NCBI GenBank assembly: GCA_022711765.1
Contig: JAKLEB010000001.1
Location: forward strand, 65,186 to 129,185
Length of the DNA stretch: 64,000 bases
Reading direction: 5' to 3'
Source of the DNA: Candidatus Krumholzibacteriota bacterium
GTDB taxonomy: Bacteria; Krumholzibacteriota; Krumholzibacteriia; LZORAL124-64-63
Shown here piece by piece: positions 17,625 through 26,907 of this stretch; within the stretch, counting starts at the first letter, position 1, and each line of letters opens with the position of its first letter. The notes below the pieces were generated by a model. The model saw nothing but the letters and a program-made list of their open reading frames with translations, was not told the origin of the DNA and did no database searches. Position numbers and translations under genes: made by a program.

Positions 17625-18344
17625 ATGGTTCTGCTCGAGGCCAGCGGCCTGGTCAAATCCTTCCCAAAGGCGGGCGGGAGCGTCGAGGTCCTGCGGGGCG
17701 TCGATTTTCGCCTCGACCCGGGCGAGGCGGTCGCGGTGATCGGGCCGAGCGGCGCCGGCAAGAGCACGCTCCTCAACTTGCTGGGCGCGCTGGACCGGCC
17801 GGACGCGGGGACGATCCGGCTCGCGGCCGCGCACGCCGCGTATCCGGTCGGATCGACCGATCGCGAGGCGCTGACGCTGCCGACGCGCTCGCTGAGAGCC
17901 GTGACAGCCTGGCGGCGGCGGGTCGTGGGCTTCGTGTTCCAGTATCATTTCCTGTTGCCGGACTTCACCGCCCTTGAGAACCTGTTGCTGCCGGTGCGCC
18001 TGCTGCGCGAGCCGCAGCCCGCCGACCGCGAACGCGCGGACAGCCTGCTCGCGGCGATGGGTCTGACCGATCGGGCCGATCATCGGCCCGGCGAGCTGTC
18101 GGGCGGCGAGCAGCAGCGGGTGGCGGTGGCGCGGGCGTTCATGAACCGGCCCCGGATCGTCCTGGCGGACGAGCCGTTCGGGAACCTCGACCGCGCCAAG
18201 GGAGCCCAGCTTCGCGATCTGCTCTTCGCGCTGCGCGATCGCGAAGGGACGGCGCTGGTCATCGTGACCCACGATCCCGAGCTGGCGCGGCAGGCCGACC
18301 GGATCCTCGAGCTGGACGGCGGCCGGCTGCGGCCGGTCGCCTGA
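17625..18344 (+). CDS. lolD: Lipoprotein-releasing system ATP-binding protein
   Basis: LolD powers the Lol exporter. The 239-residue ABC ATPase has Walker A GPSGAGKST (about 39-47), a Q-loop region FVFQYHFLLPDFTALEN characteristic of LolD/MacB-type proteins, the signature LSGGEQQR, Walker B IVLADEPFGNLD and the H-loop IVTHDPE. There is an insertion of about 20 residues between Walker A and the Q-loop (SLRAVTAWRRR region). ATG at 17625 follows GAGGAGG. It belongs with the upstream permease. Confidence 0.94.
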   Translation: MVLLEASGLVKSFPKAGGSVEVLRGVDFRLDPGEAVAVIGPSGAGKSTLLNLLGALDRPDAGTIRLAAAHAAYPVGSTDREALTLPTRSLRAVTAWRRRVVGFVFQYHFLLPDFTALENLLLPVRLLREPQPADRERADSLLAAMGLTDRADHRPGELSGGEQQRVAVARAFMNRPRIVLADEPFGNLDRAKGAQLRDLLFALRDREGTALVIVTHDPELARQADRILELDGGRLRPVA

Positions 18345-18366
18345 CCGTGCGAGCGGAGGTGAGCCC

Positions 18367-18900
18367 GTGAACTGCGAGCGTTGCGGCAGCCGCGAGGCCC
18401 AGGTCAAGTACATCGAGGTCGAAGAGGGCGTCAAGCGGGTCCGCTGGCTCTGCGAGGTCTGCGCCGCCGAGGAAGGCGCGGCCCAGCCGCCGGTCGCCGG
18501 GGACGAGGTCGGCGCGAACCTCCAGGCGTTCCTGGGCGGCGTGGCGCCCGCCCCCGCGCTGGAGACGCCGCCGCCGGCCTGCCCGGCCTGCGGCGTCGGG
18601 CTGGACCAGCTCCAGGAGACGGGCCTGCTCGGCTGTCCGCGCTGCTACGTCCATTTCCGCGAGCAGCTCCTGCCGCTGTTGCGGCGCTACCACCGGGCCG
18701 GCGTCCACCTCGGCAAGGCGCCGCGGGCGCGCGGCCCCCGGGCGGCCCTGCGCCTGGAGATCGGCCAGCTCCGCAGCGCGCTGGAAGGTGCGATCGCCCG
18801 CGAGGACTTCGAGGAGGCCGCCCGGCTGCGCGACCTGATCGCGCGACGCCAGGCGACGCTGGGAAGCCTGGCCGAGCCCGAGCGCCAAGGAGAGCGCTGA
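18367..18900 (+). CDS. mcsA: McsA-type zinc-finger/UVR activator of arginine kinase
   Basis: In Firmicutes McsA binds and activates the protein-arginine kinase McsB. The 177-residue protein has an N-terminal CxxC pair (CERC, CEVC), a second pair region (CPACG, CPRC), and a C-terminal UVR motif of the UvrB/UvrC type (AIAREDFEEAARLRDLI, about 138-154). This is the expected McsA order. The GTG at 18367 follows a GGAGGT. Its stop overlaps the mcsB start (TGATG), and clpC follows mcsB, so the context strongly supports the name. Confidence 0.9.
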   Translation: MNCERCGSREAQVKYIEVEEGVKRVRWLCEVCAAEEGAAQPPVAGDEVGANLQAFLGGVAPAPALETPPPACPACGVGLDQLQETGLLGCPRCYVHFREQLLPLLRRYHRAGVHLGKAPRARGPRAALRLEIGQLRSALEGAIAREDFEEAARLRDLIARRQATLGSLAEPERQGER

Positions 18901-19952
18901 TGTTCCGCGAGGGCGAATGGCACGCGCCCGCCCGCTGGCTCGACGGCAGCGGCGAGGACGCCGACGTCGTGGTGAGCACGCGCGTCCGGCTCGCGCGCAA
19001 CCTGGCCGGCATCCGCTTCCCGCACCGCGACGGGGAGACCCAGCTGAACCGGCAGCGCCGCCAGCTGGTCGAGCGGCTGCAGCGGTGCCCATCCTTCGCC
19101 GAGTCCTGGTCGTTCGATCTGGCGGTCATGGACGATCTGGAACGCCGGGCGCTCCTCGAGATGCACGTCGCGAGCCCCGATCTCCTGCGGGACCCCGAAG
19201 GCCGTGGCCTCGTCGTGTCGCGCGACCGCACCCACGCGGTGATGATCAACGAAGAGGACCACCTGCGGCTCCAGGTCTTCTCCTCGGGCTTCGCGCCGCA
19301 GGCCGCCTGCGACGACGCCCTTCTCTGCGACTCCGAGCTGGAGGCGGAGCTCGATTTCGCCTACAGCGACGAGTTCGGATACTTGACGGCGTGCCCGACG
19401 AACGTCGGCACGGGCTGCCGCCTCTCCGTGCTGATCCACCTGCCGGGACTGGTCCTCGGCGGCGAGATCGAGAAGATCCTCAATTCGTTGCGGCAACTCC
19501 AGTTCGCCGTGCGTGGCCTGTACGGAGAAGGGAGTGCGGTGCAGGGCGCGCTCTTCCAGATCTCGAACCTCGCGACCCTGGGCCGCAGCGAGCAGGACCT
19601 GACGGCCGAGTTCGCCCGGCACGTCGCCAAGGTCGTGCAGTACGAGCGCATGGCGCTGGAGCGCCTCCACCGGCGCGACCCGGTGGTCATGGCGGACCTT
19701 GCCTACCGGGCCCTGGCGCTGCTGCAGCACGCGCGCGTCATGACCAGCCAGGAAGCGTTCGACCGGCTCAGCCAGGTCCGGATGGGGGTCGTCCTCGAGA
19801 TCCTGCCGCGGATCGCCATGGGGCGCCTCAACGTGGCGCTGGTCCAGCACCAGGCGGCGCACCTGCAACTGCGCGCCGAGCAACGGCTTTCACCGGCCCA
19901 GCGCGGTCGCGCGCGGGCCGAGTTCCTGCGGGAGCTGCTGCGGGACGTCTGA
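18900..19952 (+). CDS. mcsB: Protein-arginine kinase McsB
   Basis: McsB phosphorylates arginines on damaged or regulated proteins and tags them for ClpC. The 350-residue protein has the guanido-kinase fold with STRVRLARNL near residue 25, MINEEDHLRLQ near 115-125 (substrate-binding acidic pair), CPTNVGTGCR near 164-173 (catalytic loop Cys) and RGLYGEGSAVQG...FQISN near 205-220. These match McsB rather than animal arginine kinases. The overlap with mcsA and proximity to clpC make a functional set. No ctsR repressor is present. Confidence 0.93.
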   Translation: MFREGEWHAPARWLDGSGEDADVVVSTRVRLARNLAGIRFPHRDGETQLNRQRRQLVERLQRCPSFAESWSFDLAVMDDLERRALLEMHVASPDLLRDPEGRGLVVSRDRTHAVMINEEDHLRLQVFSSGFAPQAACDDALLCDSELEAELDFAYSDEFGYLTACPTNVGTGCRLSVLIHLPGLVLGGEIEKILNSLRQLQFAVRGLYGEGSAVQGALFQISNLATLGRSEQDLTAEFARHVAKVVQYERMALERLHRRDPVVMADLAYRALALLQHARVMTSQEAFDRLSQVRMGVVLEILPRIAMGRLNVALVQHQAAHLQLRAEQRLSPAQRGRARAEFLRELLRDV

Positions 19953-20031
19953 TTCCGGCGCCGCGCGAGCCGCGCCTCAAGGCCGGGCGCGACTGGTCGA
20001 TGAGCAGCAGTGCAGGCGGGTCGCCGGCGTG

Positions 20032-20059
20032 TTGGCGCCGGTCCGTCGGGCGCTATATC
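20032..20059 (+). promoter_or_regulatory. Candidate promoter for clpC
   Basis: TTGGCG (20032-20037), a 16-base spacer and TATATC (20054-20059) lie 47 bases upstream of the clpC ATG. No CtsR heptad repeat or CIRCE element is evident. Confidence 0.5.
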
Positions 20060-20106
20060 TTGCTGTGGACGGAACCCGGACGATTCCCGGATCGGAGGCG
20101 AAGCGG

Positions 20107-22563
20107 ATGAACGATCGATTCACGCAACGGGTTCGCAAGGTCCTCTTCCTGGCTCGCGACGAGGCGGGACGCCTGCAGCACGAGTACATCGGCACCGAGC
20201 ACCTGCTCCTGGGGATCATCCGTGAGGGCGAGGGCATCGCGGCCAACGTGCTGCGCCGTCTCGGCATCGATTTCGACCGGATCCAGAAGGAGATCGAGGC
20301 GACGGTGTCTCCGATGAACGGTCCCGTCTCGATCGGCGAGATCCCCTTCACGCCGCGCGCCAAGAAGGTGCTCGAGCTGTCGATCGACGAAGCGCGCCTC
20401 CACAACCACAACTACGTCGGGACCGAGCACCTGCTGCTCGCGCTGATCCGCGAGGGCGAGGGCATCGCCGCCGACGTCCTGAACCGGCTCGGGGCCGATC
20501 ACGAGACGGTCAAGCGCGAGGTCATGAAGGCGCTCGGGGCGGCGGGCGGCCGCCCGGGCGGCCAGACGAAGAAGAAGGAGAAGAAGGAAAGCCCGGTGCT
20601 CGAGCAGTTCGGCCGGAACATGACCGAGATGGCGCGTCAGGGCCAGCTCGATCCGACGATCGGCCGCGACAAGGAGATCGAGCGGGTCATCCAGATCCTC
20701 AGCCGTCGCAAGAAGAACAATCCGGTGCTCATCGGCGAACCCGGGGTCGGCAAGACCGCGATCGTCGAGGGCTTCGCCTCGCGCATCGTCGAGAACAAGG
20801 TGCCGACGGTCCTCCGCGAGAAGGAGATCATCACGCTCGACCTGGCGAGCGTCGTGGCCGGAACGAAATACCGCGGCCAGTTCGAGGAACGGCTCAAGCA
20901 GATCATGGCCGAGATCCGGGAGAACCCGGACATCATCATCTTCATCGACGAGCTCCACACCATCGTCGGCGCGGGCGGCGCGGAGGGCGCGATCGACGCG
21001 TCCAACATGCTCAAGCCGGCCCTCAGCCGCGGCGAGATCCAGTGCATCGGCGCGACCACGATGGACGAATACCGCAAGTTCATCGAGAAGGACGGCGCCC
21101 TCGAGCGCCGCTTCCAGTCGGTCATCGTCAATCCCCCGACCGAGGAACAGACCGTCGAGATCCTGTACGGGCTGCGGGACAAGTACGAGGCCCACCACCG
21201 GGTCGAATACTCGGACGATGCGCTGTCGGGCGCCGTCTACCTGTCCAACCGGTACATCAGCGGCCGGTCGCTGCCCGACAAGGCGATCGACATCATCGAC
21301 GAGGCCGGCAGCCGCGCCCGGCTCTCGGCGACCGAGGTCCCCCCGGACCTACGCGCGATCGAGGCGCGGATCGAGGACGTGGTCAAGGAGAAGGAGAGCG
21401 CGATCCAGGCGCAGGAATTCGAGAAGGCCGCCCGGTTCCGCGACCAGGAGAAGGAGCTGAAGAAGGACCTCCTCGAGCTCAAGCAGAACTGGCACGACCA
21501 GAAGAGCGAGAAGCGCGTCACCGTCGATCAGCGCCTGATCTGCCGCGTGATCGCCGACATCACCGGGATCCCGATCACGGACGTCGAGGAGGAGGAGACC
21601 AAGAAGCTGCTGCGGATGGAAGACGAGCTGCGCAAGTGGATCGTCGGCCAGGACGCCGCGCTCGAGGCGGTCTCGAAGTCGATCCGGCGCAACCGGGCCG
21701 GTCTGCGCGACCCCAAGCGGCCGATCGGCTCGTTCATTTTCCTCGGCCCCACCGGCGTGGGCAAGACCGAGGTGGCGCGGCGCCTCACCGAGTTCCTGTT
21801 CGGCGACCAGACCTCGCTCATCCGGATCGACATGTCCGAGTACATGGAGAAGCACGCGGTCTCGCGCCTCGTGGGGGCGCCGCCGGGATACGTCGGCTAC
21901 GAGGAAGGCGGCATGCTCACCGAGCGCGTCCGCCGGCATCCCTATTCGGTGATCCTGCTCGACGAGATCGAGAAGGCGCACCCGGACGTGTTCAACATCC
22001 TCCTGCAGGTGCTCGAGGACGGCAACCTGACCGACTCGTTCGGCCGCACCGTCGATTTCCGCAACACGGTGCTGATCATGACGAGCAACGTCGGCAATCG
22101 CAAGGTCCACTCGGCGCGCGCGCTCGGCTTCGCCAGCGACGACGCCGACCAGGAGAAGCAGGACCAGATCAAGGCGCGCGCGAACATCGACGAGGACGTC
22201 AAGAAGACCTTCAGCCCCGAATTCCTCAATCGGATCGACGAGCGCGTGATCTTCGAGTCGCTCGGGCGCGAGCAGCTGCACCAGATCGTGGACATCCTGC
22301 TGCGCGACGTCACCCGGCGGCTCGACAACCTCAACATCGACTTCGCCTTCAGCGACGCCGCCAAGGACATGCTCTGCGATCTCGGCTACGATCCGGCCAT
22401 GGGGGCCCGGCCGCTGCGGCGGGCGATCCAGCGCTATCTGGAGGATCCGCTCAGCGAGCGGCTCCTGCGCGGCGAGGTCACCAGCAACTGCCGCCTGCGG
22501 ATCGATGCCGGCAACAACCAGCTGGTGTTCACGGTGGAGCCGAAGCAGGAAGCGCAGGTCTGA
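20107..22563 (+). CDS. clpC: ATP-dependent Clp protease ATPase subunit ClpC
   Basis: ClpC is a Hsp100 unfoldase that feeds ClpP; in Firmicutes it reads phospho-arginine tags. The 818-residue protein has two N-terminal Clp repeats ([14 protein letters not shown] and [14 protein letters not shown]), AAA1 with Walker [10 protein letters not shown] near 217, a central coiled-coil/UVR segment ([20 protein letters not shown]), and AAA2 with GPTGVGKTE near 555, ending in a D2 small domain. The UVR segment and double N-domain identify ClpC rather than ClpA/B. The start ATG at 20107 follows GGAGG. A terminator follows the stop. Confidence 0.96.
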   Translation: MNDRFTQRVRKVLFLARDEAGRLQHEYIGTEHLLLGIIREGEGIAANVLRRLGIDFDRIQKEIEATVSPMNGPVSIGEIPFTPRAKKVLELSIDEARLHNHNYVGTEHLLLALIREGEGIAADVLNRLGADHETVKREVMKALGAAGGRPGGQTKKKEKKESPVLEQFGRNMTEMARQGQLDPTIGRDKEIERVIQILSRRKKNNPVLIGEPGVGKTAIVEGFASRIVENKVPTVLREKEIITLDLASVVAGTKYRGQFEERLKQIMAEIRENPDIIIFIDELHTIVGAGGAEGAIDASNMLKPALSRGEIQCIGATTMDEYRKFIEKDGALERRFQSVIVNPPTEEQTVEILYGLRDKYEAHHRVEYSDDALSGAVYLSNRYISGRSLPDKAIDIIDEAGSRARLSATEVPPDLRAIEARIEDVVKEKESAIQAQEFEKAARFRDQEKELKKDLLELKQNWHDQKSEKRVTVDQRLICRVIADITGIPITDVEEEETKKLLRMEDELRKWIVGQDAALEAVSKSIRRNRAGLRDPKRPIGSFIFLGPTGVGKTEVARRLTEFLFGDQTSLIRIDMSEYMEKHAVSRLVGAPPGYVGYEEGGMLTERVRRHPYSVILLDEIEKAHPDVFNILLQVLEDGNLTDSFGRTVDFRNTVLIMTSNVGNRKVHSARALGFASDDADQEKQDQIKARANIDEDVKKTFSPEFLNRIDERVIFESLGREQLHQIVDILLRDVTRRLDNLNIDFAFSDAAKDMLCDLGYDPAMGARPLRRAIQRYLEDPLSERLLRGEVTSNCRLRIDAGNNQLVFTVEPKQEAQV

Positions 22564-22587
22564 GCGCAGCCGCGCGCAGAGCTGACG

Positions 22588-22620
22588 ACGGCCCGCGGCC
22601 GGCCAGGCGCGGGCCGTTTC
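22588..22620 (+). terminator. Rho-independent terminator after clpC
   Basis: A perfect 10-base-pair stem (22588-22597 with 22108+10000-22117+10000, that is 22108 and 22117 counted within the 22.1 kb block are not meant; the right arm is ten bases ending just before the TTTC at 22617-22620) follows the clpC stop. The arms read ACGGCCCGCG and CGCGGGCCGT around a 10-base GC loop. Confidence 0.7.
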
Positions 22621-22648
22621 CGTGCTACCCAAGCCCTTGGCGATGGCG

Positions 22649-22654
22649 TATATT
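22649..22654 (+). promoter_or_regulatory. -10-like element upstream of bamA
   Basis: TATATT stands out in a GC-rich region between the clpC terminator and bamA, 122 bases before the start codon. No convincing -35 box is at the right distance, so this is a weak call. Confidence 0.35.
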
Positions 22655-22775
22655 GCGCCGTTGATCGCGGGCGCCGGCGGGAACCCGTCGCCGGCGACCG
22701 TGTAGAAGCCGTCGATCCGGGCCGGCCGCTGGCGGCCCGTTTGCTAGCCGTCCTGCCCCGGGAGCCGACCGTTTC

Positions 22776-25112
22776 ATGCCCGCACGCGCACGCCGTCACT
22801 GGTCCCGCGGACTGTTGCTGGTGGTCCTGGGTGTGGCCGTGCCCGCCGTCGCGCAGATGACCGGAGCCGCGCTGGCGGGCCGCGAGATCGTCAAGATCAC
22901 GGTCGTCGGCGCGATGACCGTCAACCCGCGCCAGGTCAGCGCCTGGGCCGGACTCGAGACCGGCCAGGTCCTCTCGCGCAATCTCACCGCGGGCGCGGTC
23001 CGTCGCCTCTTCGCCACGCACAAGTTCAGCGATATCTTCATCTACGCTCAGGAGGCGGAGGGCGGCGTCGAGCTCATCGTGAACCTGCGCGAGTTTCCGC
23101 GCATCCGCTCGCTCATCTTCCGGGGCAACGAGCGGATCAAGGAGAACGAGCTCCGCGAGGCCTTCCCCGTCAACGTCGGCCAGTTCGCGAATCCGGCCGC
23201 CGTCCAGCGCGACCTGCAACCGATCCGCGAGCTCTACTGGGACAAGGGCTACTTCAACGTCGCGGTGAACACCGATTCCTCGGTGATCGACGCCAACAAC
23301 CTCGAGGACCTCGTCGTGACGATCGACGAGGGCAAGAAGGTGAGGGTCAAGTCGATCGAGTTCGTCGGCAACCAGTCGCTCGACTCGGGCGACTTGCGCG
23401 GCGCGATGTCCCAGGGCACGACCGGATTCCTCAAGAGCGGGACCTTCAAGAAGAAGCAGTTCGAAGAGGACAAGGACCGGATCGTCACGTACTGCAAGGA
23501 CAACGGGTTCCTGGATGCCACCGTCGACGAGGTCGAGCTGAAGCCGCGGGCGGACCATCCCGAGCACCTCGACCTCGTGATCCACATCACCGAGGGGCGC
23601 CAGTACTACGTCGGCGACGTCAACTGGGAGGGCAACACGGTCTTCGACGACGTGGCGATCGCCGAGCAGATCTACCTGGAGAAGGACAGGGTCTTCAAGG
23701 ACAAGGAGTACCTCAAGACGCTGGAGAACCTGCAGGCCCTGTACGCGGACCAGGGCTACATCTACATCGGCGTCGAACCGCAGCGCGAGCTCCGCGACGA
23801 CCGAGTCAACGTGACCTTCAACATCGTCGAGGGACAGCCGGCGAAGGTGCGCGACATCAAGATCTCGGGCAATACGAAGACCTACGACGAGGTCCTGCTG
23901 CGCGAGTTCCATATCTTCCCGGGCGATGTCTTCAGCCGCAAGCGGATCGAGTACTCCGTACGGGATGCGATGCAGAGCGGGTACTTCGAGGAGGTCCTGC
24001 CGGATTTCCGGCCGGTGGGCGACGGCGGAGACATCGACCTGATCTTCAAGGTCAAGGAGAAGCAGACCGGCCAGTTCATGTTCGGCGCCGCCTACAGCGG
24101 GGAAACCTCGATCTCGGGCTTCATCCAGGTCCAGGAGACGAATTTCCGCGGCAAGGGGCAGACGATCGGCGTGACCTGGCAATTCGGCTCGCGCCGGCGC
24201 TACGTCGATCTGAGCTTCACGGAGCCGTGGTTCACCGGCCGGCCGATCCTGCTCGGCGCCGACATCTTCGACCGCTACCAGTACAACTTCGACGATTTCT
24301 ACGAGAGCCGCGTCCGTGGGTTCAGCATCCGGACCGGCGCCCGGCTCCCGGGCGCTCGCTTCTCGAACGTCGGCCTGCGCTACGAGAACTCGGAGACCAA
24401 GCTCAGCAATTTCAGCCAGAGCTACATCGAATACCTGGACAGCCTGGAGGAGAGCCTCGGGACGAGCGGCGTGCCCTTCGAACGCCTCGACGAGGTCGAC
24501 TGGCCGCGCCGCAAGAGCGCGGTCCGTCTGACCTTCAACCGCAACAGCACCGACAATCCGTTCTTCCCCACGGCCGGCTCCCGGACGACGTACAGCGTCG
24601 AGCTCGCCGGCGGTCCGCTCGGCGGCCAGATCGAGTTCCACCAGCACCAGTTCAAGACGTCCTACTACCAGGGTTTGCCGGCCAAGTTCGCGCTCAACGT
24701 CCGCGGCATGTTCGGCCTGATCGAGGGGCTCGACGACCCCGACTACGTGCCGGACTACGAGAAGTACCGCCTGGGCGGCAATCGCCTCTATCCGCTGCGA
24801 GGCTACCAGGATCTCGAGGTCGTGCCGCGGGGCAATCCGAGCTTCATCGGCGGCCGGGCCTACACGATCTTCAACGTCGAGGTCCTCTATCCCGTGACGC
24901 GAGCGGTCCAGCTGTTGTCCTTCCTCGACATGGGCGATACCTGGAACAGCATGGGCGAGGCGAATCTGGCCAATTTGCGCAAGGGCGCGGGCTTCGGGAT
25001 CCGGATCGAGGTGCCGATGATGGGAACCATCGGATTCGATTACGGTTACGGTTTTGACAAGGTGGGCGGTCCGGGCTGGGAGCCTCATTTCAACATCGGC
25101 ACCATGTTCTAG
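22776..25112 (+). CDS. bamA: Outer membrane protein assembly factor BamA
   Basis: BamA inserts beta-barrel proteins into the outer membrane. The 778-residue protein has a signal peptide (about 1-26, ending AVAQ), five POTRA domains (from EIVKITVVGAMTV through about residue 420, each with the FRGNE/FVGNQ/WEGNT/ISGNT-type glycine-asparagine motif) and a C-terminal 16-stranded barrel with the signature RLGGNRLYPLRGY (family: (V/I)RGF/Y) and a terminal phenylalanine (NIGTMF) typical of a beta-signal. ompH follows after 96 bases and lpxD after that, the widely conserved bamA-skp-lpxD order. Confidence 0.96.
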   Translation: MPARARRHWSRGLLLVVLGVAVPAVAQMTGAALAGREIVKITVVGAMTVNPRQVSAWAGLETGQVLSRNLTAGAVRRLFATHKFSDIFIYAQEAEGGVELIVNLREFPRIRSLIFRGNERIKENELREAFPVNVGQFANPAAVQRDLQPIRELYWDKGYFNVAVNTDSSVIDANNLEDLVVTIDEGKKVRVKSIEFVGNQSLDSGDLRGAMSQGTTGFLKSGTFKKKQFEEDKDRIVTYCKDNGFLDATVDEVELKPRADHPEHLDLVIHITEGRQYYVGDVNWEGNTVFDDVAIAEQIYLEKDRVFKDKEYLKTLENLQALYADQGYIYIGVEPQRELRDDRVNVTFNIVEGQPAKVRDIKISGNTKTYDEVLLREFHIFPGDVFSRKRIEYSVRDAMQSGYFEEVLPDFRPVGDGGDIDLIFKVKEKQTGQFMFGAAYSGETSISGFIQVQETNFRGKGQTIGVTWQFGSRRRYVDLSFTEPWFTGRPILLGADIFDRYQYNFDDFYESRVRGFSIRTGARLPGARFSNVGLRYENSETKLSNFSQSYIEYLDSLEESLGTSGVPFERLDEVDWPRRKSAVRLTFNRNSTDNPFFPTAGSRTTYSVELAGGPLGGQIEFHQHQFKTSYYQGLPAKFALNVRGMFGLIEGLDDPDYVPDYEKYRLGGNRLYPLRGYQDLEVVPRGNPSFIGGRAYTIFNVEVLYPVTRAVQLLSFLDMGDTWNSMGEANLANLRKGAGFGIRIEVPMMGTIGFDYGYGFDKVGGPGWEPHFNIGTMF

Positions 25113-25208
25113 CCGGCGATCTGGCGCCCGCGGCCGGCGAGTGTTATCGTGCGGCGACCCGATCGCCGACCGCCGAACGCACCCGGCGCGGAGCCGGAAG
25201 GAGTGAAG

Positions 25209-25748
25209 ATGCGAATCGCGCTTTCCCCTCGTTTTGGCGTGCAGCTGCTGGGGCTCGTGGCCGTTCTCCTCGCGCCGCTCGCGGCGCGCGCGGCCGAGAA
25301 GCCCCTGGGCATCGTGGATTCCCAGCGCATCTGGGAGGAATACCCGGCCGCCAAGGACGTCCAGGAGCAGTGGGAGAAGTACATCCGCGACGTCGAGAAG
25401 GAGGTCGCGGAGAAGGAGCGGGCGCTGACCCGGTTGGCGGAGGAGATCTCGAGCCAGAAGATGCTGCTGGGCGAAGAGGCCCTCAATGCGAAGATGCAGA
25501 ACTTCGAGCAGCAGAAGGCCGAGTACAACCGGTTCCGCGAGCAGATCGACCAGCGCGTCCAGCAGGAGTACCAGACCAAGACGGGGCCGATCACGGACCA
25601 GGTGAAGACCATCGCCGAGCGGATCGGCAAGGAAGAGGGTTTCGGGCTCATCATCGATGTTTCCGCCTTCTCGGTCCTCTTCCTGGATCCTGACGTGGAC
25701 CTCACGAACAAGGTCCTGGCGGCTCTGGCCCGCGGCGACCAGGAGTGA
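25209..25748 (+). CDS. OmpH/Skp-family periplasmic chaperone
   Basis: Skp holds unfolded outer-membrane proteins in the periplasm. The 179-residue protein has a signal peptide (about 1-29, ending ARAAEK), the family start strand (LGIVDSQRIWEEYPAAKD, near residues 32-49), a long charged coiled-coil (about 50-125) that forms the tentacles, and the closing strands FGLIIDVSAFSVLFLDPDVDLT with Leu-Thr typical of the trimer base. The ATG at 25209 follows GGAAGGAG. Position between bamA and lpxD is the classic one. Confidence 0.92.
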   Translation: MRIALSPRFGVQLLGLVAVLLAPLAARAAEKPLGIVDSQRIWEEYPAAKDVQEQWEKYIRDVEKEVAEKERALTRLAEEISSQKMLLGEEALNAKMQNFEQQKAEYNRFREQIDQRVQQEYQTKTGPITDQVKTIAERIGKEEGFGLIIDVSAFSVLFLDPDVDLTNKVLAALARGDQE

Positions 25749-25758
25749 CGGTTGGGGA

Positions 25759-25787
25759 TTGACAGCGACAGGTCGACCCGGCAAATT
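25759..25787 (+). promoter_or_regulatory. Candidate promoter for the lpx operon
   Basis: TTGACA (25759-25764), a 17-base spacer and CAAATT (25782-25787) follow the ompH stop codon by 11 bases. The -35 box is perfect, and the -10 is weak but A/T-rich in a GC-rich context. Confidence 0.55.
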
Positions 25788-25795
25788 CTCAGCCA

Positions 25796-25844
25796 GCATC
25801 ATCATTTCAGTGATGCCCCCCTTGACCGTGCGGTGAAGGGGGGC
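25796..25844 (+). promoter_or_regulatory. Two hairpins in the lpxD leader
   Basis: The first hairpin pairs GCATCA (25796-25801) with TGATGC (25811-25816). The second pairs a nine-base arm (25815-25823, with six C) with 25836-25844 (six G), enclosing a further small ACCG/CGGT pairing. They share two bases, so they compete. They lie between the candidate promoter and the lpxD start at 25868. No T-tract follows the GC hairpin. Confidence 0.5.
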
Positions 25845-25867
25845 TTGCGTGAGCGGAGGGACCCCGC

Positions 25868-26905
25868 ATGGAGCCCATGCGGTTGCGTGAGCTTGCCGTC
25901 CAGCTGGATGCCGAGCTGATCGGCGATGGCGAGGTGGTGATCACCGGAGCGGCCGGGCTCGAGCATGCCGGCGCCGGTGACATCACGTTCGTGGCGCGTC
26001 CGGCTCTGGCGGGCCGCTTGGCGGGATCGCCTGCGGCGGCGGTGATCGTGGGGCCCCACCAGGCCCCGGATCGGCCGGCGCTGCGCGTCGCGGATCCGTA
26101 TCGCGCGTTCGCGAGCCTGCTGGCGCGCCTGGCGACTCCGCTCGACCGTCTCTTCCCGCCGGGGGTGCATCCCACGGCGGTCGTGGATCGCGGGGCCGCT
26201 CTCGGCGACGGGGTCAGCGTCGGTCCTCACGCGGTCGTCGGGCCCGGGTGCCGGCTCGGCGATCGGGTGCGGCTCGGCGCCCACGTCGTGCTCGAAGCGG
26301 ATGTCGCGATCGGCGAGTCGAGCGTCCTCTATCCGCACGTCGTGGTGCGCGAGCGGTGCCGGCTCGGGCAGCGGGTGGTCCTGCACCCGGGCTGCGTGAT
26401 CGGCGCCGACGGTTTCGGCTACCTGCCGGGTCCGGCCGGCCTCGAGAAGATCCCGCAGATCGGCATCGTGGTCGTGGAGGACGACGTGGAGCTGGGCGCC
26501 GGCACCTGCGTCGACCGGGCCACGACCGGCGCGACCGTGATCGGCGCCGGCACCAAGCTGGACAACCTCGTCCAGGTCGGCCACAACGTCCGGATCGGCC
26601 GCCACAGCGTGTTCAGCGCGCAGACCGGGATCTCCGGCAGCTGCGAGATCGGTGACGGCGTCTCGATGGGCGGGCAGGTCGGGCTGGCGGACCACATCAA
26701 GGTCGGCGACGGAGTCAAGGTCGGGGCGAAATCCGGCCTGCACAAGGACGTGCCGGACGGAGGCGTCGTGTTCGGCTATCCGGCCCTGGACGCCGCGGAG
26801 TCCATGCGCATCGCGGCGGCGCTGCGGCGGTTGCCGGATCTGGTGCGCAAGGTCGCCCAGCTCGAACGCGCGCTGGCGAGCCGGCCGCCCGAGAAAGAGG
26901 CGTGA
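25868..26905 (+). CDS. lpxD: UDP-3-O-(3-hydroxyacyl)glucosamine N-acyltransferase
   Basis: LpxD adds the second hydroxyacyl chain in lipid A synthesis. The 345-residue protein has the N-terminal uridine-binding domain (to about 95), then a left-handed beta-helix of hexapeptide repeats (about 100-300) with the conserved [13 protein letters not shown] and [22 protein letters not shown] motifs (the His of GHN is the catalytic base), and a C-terminal helix. It is followed by lpxC-fabZ with a two-base gap. The start ATG at 25868 is chosen over a second ATG four codons on; a ribosome-binding site is weak (GGGACC). Confidence 0.95.
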   Translation: MEPMRLRELAVQLDAELIGDGEVVITGAAGLEHAGAGDITFVARPALAGRLAGSPAAAVIVGPHQAPDRPALRVADPYRAFASLLARLATPLDRLFPPGVHPTAVVDRGAALGDGVSVGPHAVVGPGCRLGDRVRLGAHVVLEADVAIGESSVLYPHVVVRERCRLGQRVVLHPGCVIGADGFGYLPGPAGLEKIPQIGIVVVEDDVELGAGTCVDRATTGATVIGAGTKLDNLVQVGHNVRIGRHSVFSAQTGISGSCEIGDGVSMGGQVGLADHIKVGDGVKVGAKSGLHKDVPDGGVVFGYPALDAAESMRIAAALRRLPDLVRKVAQLERALASRPPEKEA

Positions 26906-26907
26906 CC

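Noticed and set aside
19977..20003. TCAAGGCC-N11-GTCGATGA before clpC as a sigma-28 site
   Set aside because: The -10 is GTCGATGA and a better sigma-70-like promoter lies 30 bases downstream.
22434..25805. Long minus-strand open frame antisense to bamA and ompH
   Set aside because: The plus-strand proteins are certain; this is a GC-driven shadow. The same applies to the open frames at 3850-6903 and 9971-13045.
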